A stretch of DNA of 64,000 nucleotides from Thunnus maccoyii (GCF_910596095.1 NC_056545.1:4448001-4512000), one strand, 5' to 3'. Positions 36,295-59,383 are shown, counted from the stretch's first letter. Translations and numbers: made by a program. Notes: generated by a model from the sequence alone, not told the origin.

Positions 36295-36300
36295 AATAAA
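36295..36300 (+). terminator. smtnl2 poly(A) signal
   Basis: AATAAA in ggcaaaataaactaat, 365 bases after the stop codon and followed by T-rich sequence. No better signal lies closer. Confidence 0.6.
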
Positions 36301-37199
36301 CTAATTTTATAATATTTCCAATTTTAGGTGTGAATATTTTACGTCATTGTTAGAAAATCACTTGCTCCTTACTTAAGACTGACGAGTAAAAACAAATATC
36401 TACAAGAGTGAGAGTTTAATACTAATTAATTGAAGTGTCAAACTGAAGTGTCAGGAGTCAAATTCAGGTCAGTCAGTTCAGTAACAGTTATTAAATTTAT
36501 GAGGGTAGGCCACCGCTAATGATAGTTCAATAAGGAGAGATCAGTTGTAAGTGTATAACGCTATTTATTGATGTTAGCAACATTTTTGGGGATTAGCCTC
36601 AATGTGAAGAATCTTCAAAAAAGCATAAAGGACCCCCCCCAGAGTCTAGATGCTGGTGGTGGTGGAGTGGAGCTAGGAGATGGTTGATGGAAACCTTTGG
36701 ATAAGTCTTCCTGTCTTCCTGGATATCATGGAGAGTCATGGTGGTGATGGGGTGGAGGTTGGTAGCGCAATAGAAGGTCTGAAAAACAGGCTGGCAGAAT
36801 TACAGCGATATTTAGAGAACAGCATCTGGCTTGAGGAACGCGGGCAGAAAGATCATTGGTCAGGTATGGTGATGTCAGAATTGTGAATGAAGGGATTTTG
36901 ACAGCTTGGAAAAGTAGAAATGATGGAGAAAAATAGAACAGGAGGAAATAGGTGACGTTCATCCATAGATGAATACAGGTAAAGGCGGAACACGAAGGAA
37001 GACATCTTCCTTCTTGAACTTTCACCAAAGCTTCATTAGTTAGCATGACACCAACAGAGATTTCATAATTCAGTACTAATGTGGACATAACATGCTTTTT
37101 TTGTGATTATCATTTACATACTGTTATAATGTTGGATGTCTATGTTAAAGATGTTCAAAATTACTAAAACATGAGGTGAATCTATGTAAATATGATTTC

Positions 37200-37706
37200 T
37201 GAAAGTCAAAAGCCAGAGCTTTATCCTGCTTTGAATGCTCCATTTGCAAAGTTACCTCTACCTCCCCATCGCACTGATGTCAGATTGTTCCCGCATGTCC
37301 ACAAATGGCTGTCTGTTCTGTAGTTTTTGTTGCTAAGGTTGTTCATGTCACATATTTCAGATCACATTTTTGTTTGAACATCTACGGATGTATTTGAGAA
37401 GCTGACATTTTGAGTAAAGAATGAGAAAAAGAGGTGAAATCCTACTACTACTGTTTGTTTACGTAGCCTCTGCATTCAGAGGCAGCTTTCAGAAGCTGAC
37501 CAATCAGAACAGAGTGGGCTCATCAGGAGGGCGGCCTTAAAGAGACAGGAGCTAAACAGCCTGTTTTACAGACAGAGGCTGAAATGAGGGGCTGCATAAA
37601 GAGCCGGTATAAGATAAATAAGGCGTTTTTGGAACTGTAAATCATGCAAAGATAGAGCCCCAGAATAAAAACATAGCTGGAAATGTGCATGATACATCCC
37701 CTTTAA
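37200..37706. mobile_element. MITE-like interspersed repeat
   Basis: Familiar teleost repeat text: ttacctctacctccccatcg, then cccgcatgtccacaaatggc, then accaatcagaacagagtggg, then ccttaaagagacaggagcta, ending atacatcccctttaa. It is non-coding. The 5' boundary is approximate. Confidence 0.55.
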
Positions 37707-38540
37707 GTATAAATTACTTTATATGTTATTCAGTACATGGACCAAAAAGTGCCATAGATCAAGAGATGACATCTGTGCAAATTCCATTTGCTGTGGAAGA
37801 TGTAAAAAAGCAAGCACAAACTTTCATGGTGAACATCTGTAGGGTTCCTCCCCAAACAACCATTTTGACATTGATATCTGAATATACTGGAAACTTCAGT
37901 CTTTGTGTGAGCTCCAACAGTATGCAGAAAGAAATAATGACATGTTTATGCAATGATCTGATACTAACCAATGTGAAGACAGAGGGGATGGTGAGGGCAG
38001 TTATTATCCATGACCAACCCATCACCTATCAGCTAAGCTCTTATAACTACCCAGGGGTCCACATTAATGACATCAACTGGAGAAGCCATAATAAAAAATC
38101 CTCAGATAGAGTGCACATTGCCATCTACTGGTGAAATAAATTTAGTGCAATTAACCTGCACATCAGTATGGGTACTCCTCACACATCCAGCAGCACAAGT
38201 TTAGTGTGAATAGTGTAGCAGTGGTTTAATTATGCTGATGTTTCTATGTTGTGTGTGTTTTGCTGTTTTATACTTTCTGCTAAGCTTTAGATTTGAGCAT
38301 AATGTGATTAAGCTAACAGAAACACATGAATTGCTGGGGCAATTATGAACACTGTCTTTATTTTACATTGGCGTAAATAAACCTTCAAATAAATCTTCCT
38401 TCAAATGTGCAAATTTGTGGATCTAAATTATTTTTTCACATAAAACTTGAACAGAAATGTGTGATAATAATGCAACCAAAGCATGCAACCAGATTAAATA
38501 GATTCATGTCTCCATTGAAAATGCAGTTACATTACATTTG

Positions 38541-38865
38541 CAGTCAGGTGTCCATATGAACATTGAAGCAGTTTTTGCTCGCTGTAATCATTCTTCCTGT
38601 TCATGCTGACCATTAGTAGATCTCTTCCAAATACTCTTTCAATGTAAGTGATGAGGGACAAAAATCTGCAGTCCTCGTTTTGAGCCAAAATGTATTAAAA
38701 AAAAATTTCTGAAGATAATATGAGACTTCAGCCATCGGAGTTAGTCAAATAATTAATGGCCAGTATGAACAGGAGGAATGATTACAGCAAGAAAAAATGT
38801 GTCAATATTAATTTGGGCACCTGACTGTTGTTTTAGGACAGAAAAATTGTGAACCTATCCTTTAA
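38541..38865. mobile_element. TTAA-type (piggyBac-like) MITE, foldback, left end missing
   Basis: The left half reads gtccatatgaacattgaagc, tgtaatcattcttcctgttc and aatgtaagtgatgagggac. The right half contains near reverse complements (aggaggaatgattacagcaa, atttgggcacctgactgttg) and ends gaacctatcctttaa at a TTAA. The outer left terminal repeat is absent. The family is the same as the outer element in crk intron 2. Confidence 0.65.
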
Positions 38866-39884
38866 GACCATGTTTGAGAAGCACAGAGTGGTTAAAGGAT
38901 AAGGCTAGTATCATTTAATATATTTATTATTATCAAGGAATCCCTTGTAGATGAAACCAACAATGAATTTATCCTGCTAACAAGTGTTGTTTGTTTAGTC
39001 GAGGGCTCTCTGCCTTAGACCTCCGCTGCTGTCACAAAACAAAATTACATAAAATCATTTCAATGAACATGACAAATGTAGTTTGTAGGGAACAGTTGAT
39101 TTCTAGCAGCAGAACAGGCACTCTGAAATTCATTGTATCTGTTTAACCACTGTTCAATTTAATGCAATAGCGGTTGCCAAAACTGTGACCGTGATTATTA
39201 TACTTCTAAAAATAACCTCCTACCTACACCAGGAGATCTGTTAAAGAAAGAAGTTTTGGTTTTATTAATCAGGAGGATTAGTGATGAAACAAATAGTTGC
39301 AGATCGCATGAATAAGCAACAGCATTTCACAGCCCCACAATTGTTACATTCTTAACCTACCGAATCAGAATTACAGCCTTATATAACCTGCTCAACCTCA
39401 CCTTGACTGGACTAATTATCATTAACACATATGGGAGGTAAGAAAATACAGCACATGACTAGACAATATGATTTGAACACCTTCATTAAACACAATTTTT
39501 TTCAATTATTTATCTACTTATTTACTTTTATTACATGTGTTTTACTGCGTATGTGCTTAAAGGATAGGTTCACAATTTCTCTCATCTGTCTTAAAACAGC
39601 TTTAAATGATGCAACAAGTCAGTCAAAGAGAGAGTTAAAAATATTGACAGAAAGCTTTCAGGACCTGATTCTAACTTATCGCTCAGCTTTCATGAGTTAA
39701 TTAGGCTACTACTCAGTAATATTTTTCATATCAGTTGTAAACAGTACTTAAAACATTTAGTTTGACAGTCTCACAAGTAATTTTAAAATCACACATCATT
39801 ATTGTATTTTCTGGTTTTGACATTGAAATGACTGATTTACTGTAATCTGCAGAAAAGTTCAATTATGGTGTGTCAGCAGTGGAA

Positions 39885-40712
39885 AGTAGTACATTTCCTC
39901 AAGTACTTTAGTACAGTTTTGAGGTACTTGTAATTTACTTAATACAAGTACAATACTTCCACTCCACTACATTTCAGAGGGAAATATTGTACTTTCTACT
40001 CCACTACATTTATTTGACAGCTTTAGTTACTTTTCAGATGAAGATTTGACACAATGGATAATATAACAAGCTTTTAAAATACAACACATTGTTAAAGATG
40101 AAACCAGTGGTTTCCAACCTTTTTGGCTTTTGACGTCTTACAAAAAGCAGTGTGTAGTCGGGGTCACATTTCACATGTCTATGAGTTGTTAACAGCTCCA
40201 CCAAATAGTGATTTTTCCCTCTAAACTTCTCACATGCTTTCATTTCAATAAATGTTCAAATGATCCAATATTTCACCAAAAATCAAAGATTAGAGATAAA
40301 GTCCCAAAAACTGAAAACAGGTTTGTGTATCAAAACTTTGTTTCTTCTTCTTCTTTCCTCTCCAATTAATCATCTCACAACCCCTCAGATTTATCTGATG
40401 ACCCTTTGGAGGGGCCCAACTTCTAGGTTGGGAACCACTGGACTAAACTAGCTAAACTGTATATAAAGTAGCTACAACAGCAACATGCTGCTTACACACT
40501 GATGCTTCAGTATTAATAATCTAATGATGTCATATATAATAATATATCAGTCAGAGGGACCAAACCACTACTTTTACTGCAATACTTCAACTACATCAAG
40601 CTGATAATACTTCTGTACTTTTACTGAAGAAGGACTTTTCATGCAGGAGTATTTTTACATTGCTGTATTGGTACATTTGCTAAGGATCTGAATACCTCTT
40701 CCACCACTGTGG
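39885..40712. mobile_element. MITE copy A ('cagtgg(tgg)aaagta' family)
   Basis: It starts cagtggaaagtagtacattt and ends with the inverted form tgaatacctcttccaccactg. The body is nearly identical to the element at 57733 and related to one at 59993. It contains a short minus-strand ORF (40034-40243) found almost unchanged in copy B. No transposase motif is visible. Confidence 0.75.
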
Positions 40713-41202
40713 TGCGTTTACTGCTTCAAACTAGTTAGGACAAGTGTGAGCAATTCAAGTAATCACGTTGTTCTGAGTCATTCCTTTGTATCCAAACATT
40801 TCCAATGAGTCAACTAAAGGATTAAAGTCATGCTCAACAAACAATCAACGGCAGCAGCATTTAAAGTGCTGTCTTATAAAAGAGGTAGAAGAGACGTGAG
40901 TCGCATCTACAGTGTTTTTTTACAGGCCCTGAATGCAGCTCTTCCCATTGACCAGGCATCCCTTCCGGTAGATGAGGTCAACTTTTCCCTAGATCCGCCA
41001 TTTCAGTCCCGGAGTTTCTTGTTGCACATTAGTTTAGAATATTTTGTCATTTTAACGTTTAAGCAGTTGAGTGTCGGGTTTTGTTGCGCAGCAATAACAC
41101 AGTCAATTTAAACGCCGTAACATTACTCGTGGAAGTTGCTAAATTCACGGTATTACACCGTTTTTGCAGGAGCAGCGTTACTGAACCAAAGTTTTTGTAT
41201 GA

Positions 41203-51447
<10,245 letters not shown>

Positions 51448-52158
51448 GAAACATACGCACTCCCATCACCTCGACAGTGTCCAGCACATCCCTTCCCTTT
51501 GGTCGTTTTGTCATGCTCAGAATGAAAAAAAAAAAGATTTATATAAGCACACAGTTTATGAACCTATGAGCTAAACCGGTCAGCCACTCCTGACCATGCC
51601 AATGCAAGACGTGTCGGACGATTTGAACGTAATGTCATGTTGATGGACGTCGGGTCAAACGAACAGTTTACACTACGGTCAGACTGATATCGGTTTGCTT
51701 ATATTAGCTTTTTTTTTGCCACTGTTGGCCTCCTTCCTGACCACAGCCACTTAAAAATTCTCTGAAACCTGCAATGACATATTCCTTGTATTCAGGTAGA
51801 TAGCAGCATTTATTTGTTTAGTATTTATTGTGATGGGTGTCTTTAGCCGAAGTAAACAGTTAGTCTAGCTGAATCAAAAGGCAAAAGAATAAGACAGCTT
51901 TCCATAACTAAAGCAGTTTCATTTACATTTTGAACAGTGTTTATTGAACAGGTTAAAGAGATGAGACATTTTAGGGTGCTTTCACACCTAACCTTTTTGG
52001 CGGAGTTCATTATTTATGACACTTGAGGTCCAGTTGCAGTCTCGACTAATGTCTAAAATCTTCATGAACTCTTTGTGATGCCAAATAAGAGACGCATACG
52101 GAGCAGTAAAGTGCTGCAAGACTTGTTTTCAGTCACTGAACTTTGACTATCACCAAAA

Positions 52159-52518
52159 TTGACAGATAATTAATCAGCAACTATTTTGATAATCATTTTC
52201 TATTTCATTTCCTGTTTTCAACTTCTAAATGTGATGATTTAATGCTTTTCTTTGTCATACATGATAGTTAACTGAACATCTTTGGGTTTTGAACTGTTGG
52301 GTTAGGGTAAGTCAGGGTTAGGGTAAGTCAGGGTTAGGGTTAGTCAGGGTTAGGTTAGGGTTAGGGTAGGGTTAGGGTAGGGTTAGTTGGTTGGTCAACG
52401 CAAGACATTTGAATGACTTTGGAAAAGTATTTTCTGACGTTTTATAGACCAAACGATAAATTGAGAAAATAATTGCCAGATTAATCGATAATGAAAATAA
52501 TTCTTAGTTGCTGCCCTA
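52159..52518. mobile_element. hAT-type MITE carrying a telomere-like array
   Basis: It is flanked by perfect 8-bp duplications caccaaaa (52151-52158 and 52519-52526). The body is the reverse complement of the family at 8389 (cagattaatcgataatgaaa, then aattcttagttgctgcccta at the right end). The left terminus is eroded. Confidence 0.8.
52299..52388 (+). repeat. Interstitial telomere-like repeat
   Basis: Six TTAGGG hexamers mixed with gtaagtcagg, gttagtcagg and gtagg variants, inside the MITE between 'gaactgttgg' and 'ttggttggtcaa'. Other copies of the MITE in this window lack it. Confidence 0.9.
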
Positions 52519-53772
52519 CACCAAAACTGTCAGATTAATGAGTTACCTGTCAGTCCGTATCAACTGTTACAGCATTTTTCTAGTTTGTTTATAAGTCTAT
52601 CTAAACAGGAAATGGACCAGAACCTAACATGGGTCATTTTCTGACCAAATCAACCAAACTGCAGCTATTATGCATTGGTGTTTTTTTTTTTCACCTACTC
52701 GTGGTCATAGTTAGATAGAAGCTGCTAATTTTAATTGTCAGTTTCAAGAGTTTGAATACTGGCAAAAATGTCCACACACACTCCGCATTATTAAGCGCTA
52801 GAAACCGATATCAGTCAAACCCTAGTTTACACACCTCCAGCCCAGTATTGAAGTCTGCACCACGCATACACAGCAGCCTACTCTTCCCTTCCTGTGGTAT
52901 CTATCCATCCCCACCCACTACTTTACATTATTACACAGAAGGGAAAAAAAAAAAATCAATTGCACACAGGAGACAAAACAACTTGACATCTCTCACAGAA
53001 TCATGAATCAGTGAGTTTTTGTAGTGCTTGACTGTGAACTTCGGAGTGAAACGAGCAAAGACTCCCTATGACTCCGTCTTGTGGAGAAGGACGGTCCTCC
53101 TTGCAAAGACAACTTCACCAATACCAACTTATTACATACCACACTACAAACCAAGTCCTCTTTTTTTGTACTAAAAGTGGAAAATACTATGATAGAATTG
53201 ACTATATATATATACACATCTTACATGCTAAATACTGTAAACATTTGTTCCTTCCTTATATTTGATTTTCTTTTACTTTTTGTTACCAGAGACTGGACAC
53301 CTATTATTATTATTTTATGTTCCTCTTGTAAAAAAAAACAAAAAAAACAACAAAAAAAACACTATTCAGCGCCAGCATGGATGACTTCAAATGCAGCCGT
53401 GTGAAAGAACAAGACGCATCGTTTGAAGCAGAAAGGAAAGGTCCCCTGAGGCTGTTTTTAGAAAATGAAATGAGAAAGGCTGGGGGGGGAGGGGTTATTT
53501 TTGCCTTCCAGCAGGGTTGTTATGACATTGTCACTTGGAGATGCTTTAAAGATAAAAATCCACCCTAAAACACTAATGCTATTACATTTGTATGTATAAC
53601 TGGTAAAACAGATGTTATGTCAATTTATGTAATTTCCAGTGCCATCAATTAAGGTGCCATGTTTGACATTTGCTGTAGGTTTGTTGTTTGTCATGAGCTT
53701 TTTCCACGTTGAATACACATGCTATGATTATACATATAGCTTTTAGGATATGGCGACAACTTATTGTCAAAA

Positions 53773-54476
53773 AGTCTCATGTGCAGAGCCAAATCAACAA
53801 TATTTTGATCCATTTACAAGTATTGTGTGTGTGTGTATCCAAAGCCTGATGTATCTTACTCCTCTGTGCGGTAGAGCTCCATTGTTGTCCAAAAACTATT
53901 AAAAACACATCAGTGAGCCACACCGCTGCACTGGGTGACATGTTCCTTCATCATGAAGATTACCGTCACATTAATTTGTTTAGAAACGGCTCAAAGACTA
54001 ATAACAGGGATGACGTTTTCAATTTAGTAGTTCCTTGTATGGCAGACACCACTGCGCGTTCTGTTTATAGAGCTTCATCGGCTTTTTGTGCTACATATCA
54101 CAAACTCTTGACTTTATAGTAAAGTTATTTACAATTTACAGTGTAGTACAAAGTCAAGAGGTTGTGACATGTAGTACAACAGACTAATGAAGCACTAAAC
54201 AGAATGCGCAGTGGTGTCTGCAGCACAAAGAACTACTCTCCTGAAACGTATACGTGATTGCTGTTATATTAGATGTTGGAACCGTTTCTAAACAAATTAA
54301 TCTGACTGCAATCGTCTAGGCGAACGAACATGTCACCCAGTGCAGCGGTGTGGCTCATTGACGTGTTTTTAATGGTTTTTGGACAAATGTATTAAGCTTT
54401 GGATACACGTGCAAATACTTGTAAGTGGATCAATTCATTGTTGTTTTGGCTCTGCACATGAGATTTGTTGACAATA
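53773..54476. mobile_element. Large foldback (inverted-repeat) element
   Basis: About 345 bp from 53773 is repeated as an imperfect reverse complement ending about 54476. Matching pairs include tctcatgtgcagagccaaa / tttggctctgcacatgaga, gtgagccacaccgctgcact / agtgcagcggtgtggctca, ttaatttgtttagaaacgg / ccgtttctaaacaaattaa, and actcttgacttt / aaagtcaagagg. The loop is about 30 bp. No coding capacity is seen. It may be a foldback transposon or a local inverted duplication. Confidence 0.85.
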
Positions 54477-56951
54477 TGAAAAATATAGAAAATCAGCAGC
54501 CCACTGAGCATCATGTCAATATGAGAACGAACCATGAAATGGTTTGTTACTGTAGTAATTTTGCTCTCGGCAGTTAAATGTCCCAACATACTGTTTCAGA
54601 ATGCGTCCTTTTCCTCAGGCAGAGCAATCACTAACTTGAGGGGTCTTTATTAACATTATGTCCATTGTTACTTTAGGTAAGCTAGTGAGCGCTAATTAGG
54701 TGGCTTACAAATGGTTATAAAATGTGGTAAATGACTCTGATAAAACACTGTTACCAGTGACAATAACACTGTTTTTTTAGAGAAAAAAAACAATCATCCT
54801 GTGGTTAAAGTCTTATTGTTTATAGCGAACTACGATTGGGTTGTACCTTACACTTTCAATGGATGCTTCTTGTATGCCTTCATGTATATTAGGCAGTGCT
54901 AAACTACAGTAGGAACATGGTGAGTGACAAACCTCAGCTACACATAGAAAGTTGTTTTTTTTGTTTTGTTTCAGTCACCAGGGAGGATCTGCTGATTTAC
55001 ATCCTCTCTACCTCATGTCTGCTATCGGAAAAGACGAGGAGTTTTGAGTAGGAACTTACTGGCCTGAAGCTCCATCAGTCAGTATTGCTTTTAATAAATA
55101 TCCAAACGGTTTCTATAACACTCATTTATTTACATTTTATCTTTGTGCTTTTGAAAATCACAGGTTCCAACATAGTCCTGGGGTCAGATATGGAAACAAT
55201 GCCAATGCACAAAAAAATCATTCATATGCCACACTTCACGTCACACACATAAACTGGTATTTATAATAAAGAATGTATGATGAGAAGGCGTACACGTCAC
55301 ACATAGGTCAACATGGCATACACATGTTTTTTGTTTTTTTTGGGAAGTTGTGTGTGATATGGTGTAAACATCAAATGAAAAAATAAGCTGAAAGATTGAA
55401 TAACACACATCATAATTCATTTAGGTTATAAGCATCTATTTACTATCTATTTTTTATATTTGGTGAATTTCTGCCATTATGGTGGAGCAGATAAAAATGT
55501 TGGTTTGTAAACAGTTGATTAAGGGTGCATCTGTCCAGTTATAGTTAAATGCACCTGTGCACAATTTCAGAGTGCACAATGTGCATATTTCTGATCTTGT
55601 ACGAACACAGAAAGTTTGTCTTTACACAGATTTTTTTGCATCTGGCCCCAGATGTCCTGAAAATATGGTCCTGAGTTTACATTGTGTTTCTAATTGTGAA
55701 ATTGTCCATTTCAATTTTTTTTTTTTTTTTGTAATTGAGATTCAAATTTAAGGTAATTATTTTTTGTACGCTACATTAATGCCATATTTTTATTACCATT
55801 ATATATTTAATAATAATTTTGAACCACATCTGTCAGTCAGATACAGCCCCATATATTAATAAATACATGCAATACCCCTAAGCCTTCATATTCCATGTTT
55901 CTTTATATTTGAGCACTGCACAAATATTAAAATTTAGCACATACAGTGGTTAATATGCTGATAATGGTATAATGGTGGCCAATTAAAATGACTGTTACAG
56001 ACAAAAGTGCTATAGTTATGAAGGGTGCCACTGCAAATTTGGTATGTTAGTGATTCTGGTGTGGCTCATTGACGTGTTTTTGAGGTGAGGTGTAATGCTT
56101 TAAAAAAAATAAAATTTGGTGTATCCCAAAACAATAATTTATCATATTGATGTACTTTATTGTAAAACAAAAACAGTTTTAAGAGCGTTAAATTCTCTAA
56201 TGTATTATTTGTAATGACAAACTTTCAAAAAAAAAAATCACAAATCTAAATTGAAAATGCAATGAATTGCGTCAACTGTCATGTTTAGTCATGGTTTTGC
56301 ATAATTTGACATCAATTGCATATCAAAAAGGTGGCATTTCAATAGTGTTTGTTGCTTGTGCTATAATTTTCTGTAATCTCCTTTCTTGGTTGTGTTTCAC
56401 AGACTGGTCTATCCATTTTATACTGGTACCACTTGTTTGTTATGGATCCTCTTGTTTTCTATTTGTTGTAATGCCTTTATGCAAAGAATAATCTGGGTAT
56501 TGCATTCAGATGCTTAAGATTATTTCTTATTCATGACATTATTGTAACTCAGCTGTGCCACAACAGTTAGTTGAGGACCAATGAATGCTTAAGACATGTT
56601 TTTTTTTTTTTTTTTTTAAGAAGATACCACTGGTGATCCTTTAATATGCACCTTATCTCCTTTACAGCTCAAGAAAAAATGCATTAAGTCTCACCATGCC
56701 AAATGATGTTTAATTGTTTTATGATTTTTTTTTTCTCCCCACAATGATCAAATATTTTTGCTTTTGTGCCATTCCAACCCAACCTTGAAGAGGATTGGAA
56801 CAAGCAAAATAGGAATTTTTTAATTTTTTTTTTCTTTTTTTTTTTTTTTAAAGATTGTACAATGTGTCAAAGTGTTATGAAAATATATTATTTGAAGTTA
56901 AAATTTACCCTTTTATTTTCTGTAGCATGTAATGTGTTAATATACCTAGTC

Positions 56952-56957
56952 AATAAA
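56952..56957 (+). terminator. Candidate distal poly(A) signal of crk
   Basis: AATAAA in tagtcaataaaaatg, followed by a T/GT-rich stretch. It is the last good signal before the MITE copy that precedes ywhae. A possible proximal signal lies at 55093-55098. Confidence 0.45.
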
Positions 56958-57617
56958 AATGTACCAAATTGTCAGTTTGGACATTTCTGTCTCCATGTGG
57001 TGAATTTATTCTCTTGAATTACATCCAGTGTTTGCTGTTGATGTTCAATAGCAGCTAACTTTGCAATATACTGACTTGAAACTTAACTTTTTGAAGCACT
57101 TCCAGAACACATTTGTGGTCTCAGGATGAAGTAAACCATCACAACAATGTAGAAGAGAAGAGGAGAATGAATAGTGATATTGAATAGTGATATTAAGGTT
57201 AAATGAAAGTATGTCCCTGGGCCTACATTGTGCTTGTATTTTTCTGCATTCCCCTTACATTACTGTATGCTATGATACAATGTGTTGTACCATCGTGAAT
57301 AGTTGCTAAGCAACTTATTATTTTTTATTTTCTTGTCAGAAAATAAGTTTGTCTGAATAACTGTAGTCTTCTTGTAAAATAACCTCACATTTGAGACATA
57401 CAGTACCATCAACATTTTAATTATGTTCACTTCAAAGTGGAAAATGCTGAATGGATAATGTGTTTTTAAGATGTAAAATAAAATTAAACTTTGGGGATTT
57501 TTGCCTCAGGGGATTCAGTTCCCCCCAAAAAGAAAGATCAATGACTTTAAAATGTTTTCGGCCCCACTAAACTATTTAGAGAGAGGAATAAGTGTTATTA
57601 CTCATGGCAACAAGTAC

Positions 57618-57679
<62 letters not shown>
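57618..57679. repeat. Compound (TA)n(GA)n microsatellite
   Basis: About eight TA units run directly into about 22 GA units. Confidence 0.96.
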
Positions 57680-57680
<1 letters not shown>

Positions 57681-57732
57681 CATTTGTCAAATTAACTGAC
57701 TGACTCAATTTCAACTTGATTTTGCCTACTGG

Positions 57733-58990
57733 CAGTGGTGGAAAGTAACTAAGTACATCTACTCAAGTACAATGTTGAGGTACTTGTACTTGAGTATTTC
57801 CATTTGATGCTACTTTATATATTTGATGCTACTCCACTCCACTACATTTCAGAGGGAAATATTGGACTTTCTACTCCACTATGTTTATTTGACAGCTTTA
57901 GTTACTTTTCAGATGAAGATTTGACACAATGGATAATATAACAAGCTTTTAAAATACAACACATTGTTAAAGATGAAACCAGTGGTTTCCAACCTTTTTG
58001 TCTTTTGACGTCTTACAAAAAGCAGTGTGTAGTCGGGGTCACATTTCACATGTCTATGAGTTGTTAACAGCTCCACCAAATAGTGATTTTTCCCTCTAAA
58101 CTTCTCACATGCTTTCATTTCAATAAATGTTCAAATTATTCAATATTTCACCAAAAATCAAAGATTAGAGAAAAAGTCCAAAAACTGAAAACAGATTTGT
58201 GTATCAGAACTTTGTTTTTTCTTCTTTCCTCTCCCATTAATCATCTCATGACCCCTCAGATTTATCTGCTGACCCTTTGGAGGGGCCCGACCCCTAGGTT
58301 GGGAACCACTGGACTAAACTAGCTAACTGTATATAAAGTAGTTGAAACTAGCTCCACCTTCAGCAGCTACAACAGTAACATGCTGCTCTAACACTGATGC
58401 TTCACTATTAATAATCTAATGATGTCATATATAATAATATATCAGTCAGAGGGACCAAACCACTACTTTTACTGCAATACTTTAACTACATCAAGCTCAT
58501 AATACTTATGTACTTTTACTGCAATACTTTAACTACATCAAGCTCATAATACTTATGTACTTTTACTGCTATATTGTAACTACATCAAGCTCATAATACT
58601 TCTGTACCTTTACTTAAGTAGGATTTTTAATTTTTAAATAAGACTTGTAATGGAGTATTTTTACATTGCTGTATAGGTATTTCTACTTAAAGTCCACCTC
58701 CACTAAAAAAATACGTTTTTCCTCTTGTTCTTTCAGTTGAAATATATTTACATATTTATAGATTCTGGTATTTTTAATGAGGGAGTAGAAGTAGATGCAA
58801 TTTTAAGGATTTTAAAAAGATAATTTAACTTTTTTTTGTGGAAAACCACATCATATTTTATATACATCTTAACCACTGCTGCATATTAGTGTTGCATTTT
58901 TGGAGAGATGTAAACCAAAACACACAGGGCAGTGAACTGGAATAAACGTAAAATATTTTAAAAAAAACAAAAAAACAAACTGCTTTATAT
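57733..58990. mobile_element. MITE copy B just upstream of ywhae
   Basis: It begins cagtggtggaaagtaactaa. It is nearly identical to copy A over 57830-58480, and contains a three-fold local duplication of 'ttttactgcaatactttaac' with 'tacatcaagctcataatact' (58465-58600). Text near 58880-58940 (gcatttttggagagatgtaa, cacacagggcagtgaact) recurs inverted in copy C, so the element probably runs close to the ywhae promoter. Confidence 0.7.
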
Positions 58991-59074
58991 GTATACCAAA
59001 AGTTACTGCAATTGGTCAAAAATGTTTTAATCGCTGAGGATTTGATGTAATTGAGAGGTCACTGGACAGTGGAT

Positions 59075-59319
59075 TTTGCGGTGTGCGGATGGAGTGTGGT
59101 GGGGTCATTTTGGAGAGGATTGTAGGCGTGGATGGAGACTGCTGCGTGGGTTTCCCGGATGGAGTAGCGACGCCATCTTTACGCCAGTGCTACCGGTGGG
59201 TCTTCGGTTCAGCGGAGTGACGGGTGCTGTTGCTGATCCACCACCAGGAATCGCCGAGCAGCCGACAATTCCTCCCTTTCCACCGGGACGCCACGAACAG
59301 CCCGAATAACCCGAGCACC
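59075..59319 (+). promoter_or_regulatory. ywhae promoter-proximal region and 5' UTR
   Basis: This GC- and CpG-rich stretch contrasts sharply with the AT-rich MITE before it. It contains gacgccatcttta (59167-59179), a YY1-type GCCATCTT motif on the minus strand sense; a second YY1-like aaaatggcgg lies at 59505-59514 in the start of intron 1. No TATA box is evident, as expected for a housekeeping CpG promoter. The transcription start was not determined. Confidence 0.4.
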
Positions 59320-59383
59320 ATGGCAGATAGAGAGAACTTAGTGTACCAGGCAAAACTCGCCGAACAAGCGGAGAGATACGACG
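59320..59383 (+). CDS. ywhae: 14-3-3 protein epsilon, first coding exon (rest outside window)
   Basis: ATG at 59320 (gcaccATGg). The exon encodes [20 protein letters not shown] plus D and the first base of the next codon, with donor GACG|gtaagt (phase 1). Human YWHAE starts [21 protein letters not shown] and splices at the same place. The 14-3-3 epsilon dimer binds phosphoserine/threonine motifs in many cytosolic partners; this exon forms helix A of the dimer interface. No second exon was recognised before 64000, so intron 1 exceeds 4.6 kb. The upstream in-frame reading in this GC-rich region is not coding. Confidence 0.92.

Larger units (their letters stand above)
36320..41080. other. Intergenic region between smtnl2 and crk
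   Basis: No gene recognised. It contains a MITE near 37200-37706, a foldback piece of a TTAA-type MITE (38541-38865), a terminal fragment of the same family at 39557-39602 and a long MITE copy (39885-40712). The 149-residue ORF at 37685-38134 starts inside the first repeat and resembles nothing I know. Confidence 0.55.
51448..56975 (+). other. Probable crk 3' UTR
   Basis: No gene starts in this stretch. An AATAAA at 56952 is followed by a T/GT-rich sequence; another lies at 55093. The stretch contains a hAT MITE with telomere-like repeats (52159-52518) and a large foldback (53773-54476). Vertebrate CRK mRNAs have long 3' UTRs, which fits, but the extent is inferred. Confidence 0.5.

Noticed and set aside
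37685..38134. 149-residue + strand ORF
   Set aside because: It begins inside a MITE, has no recognisable domain, and shows no good splice partners. Codon use looks like the AT-rich intergenic background.
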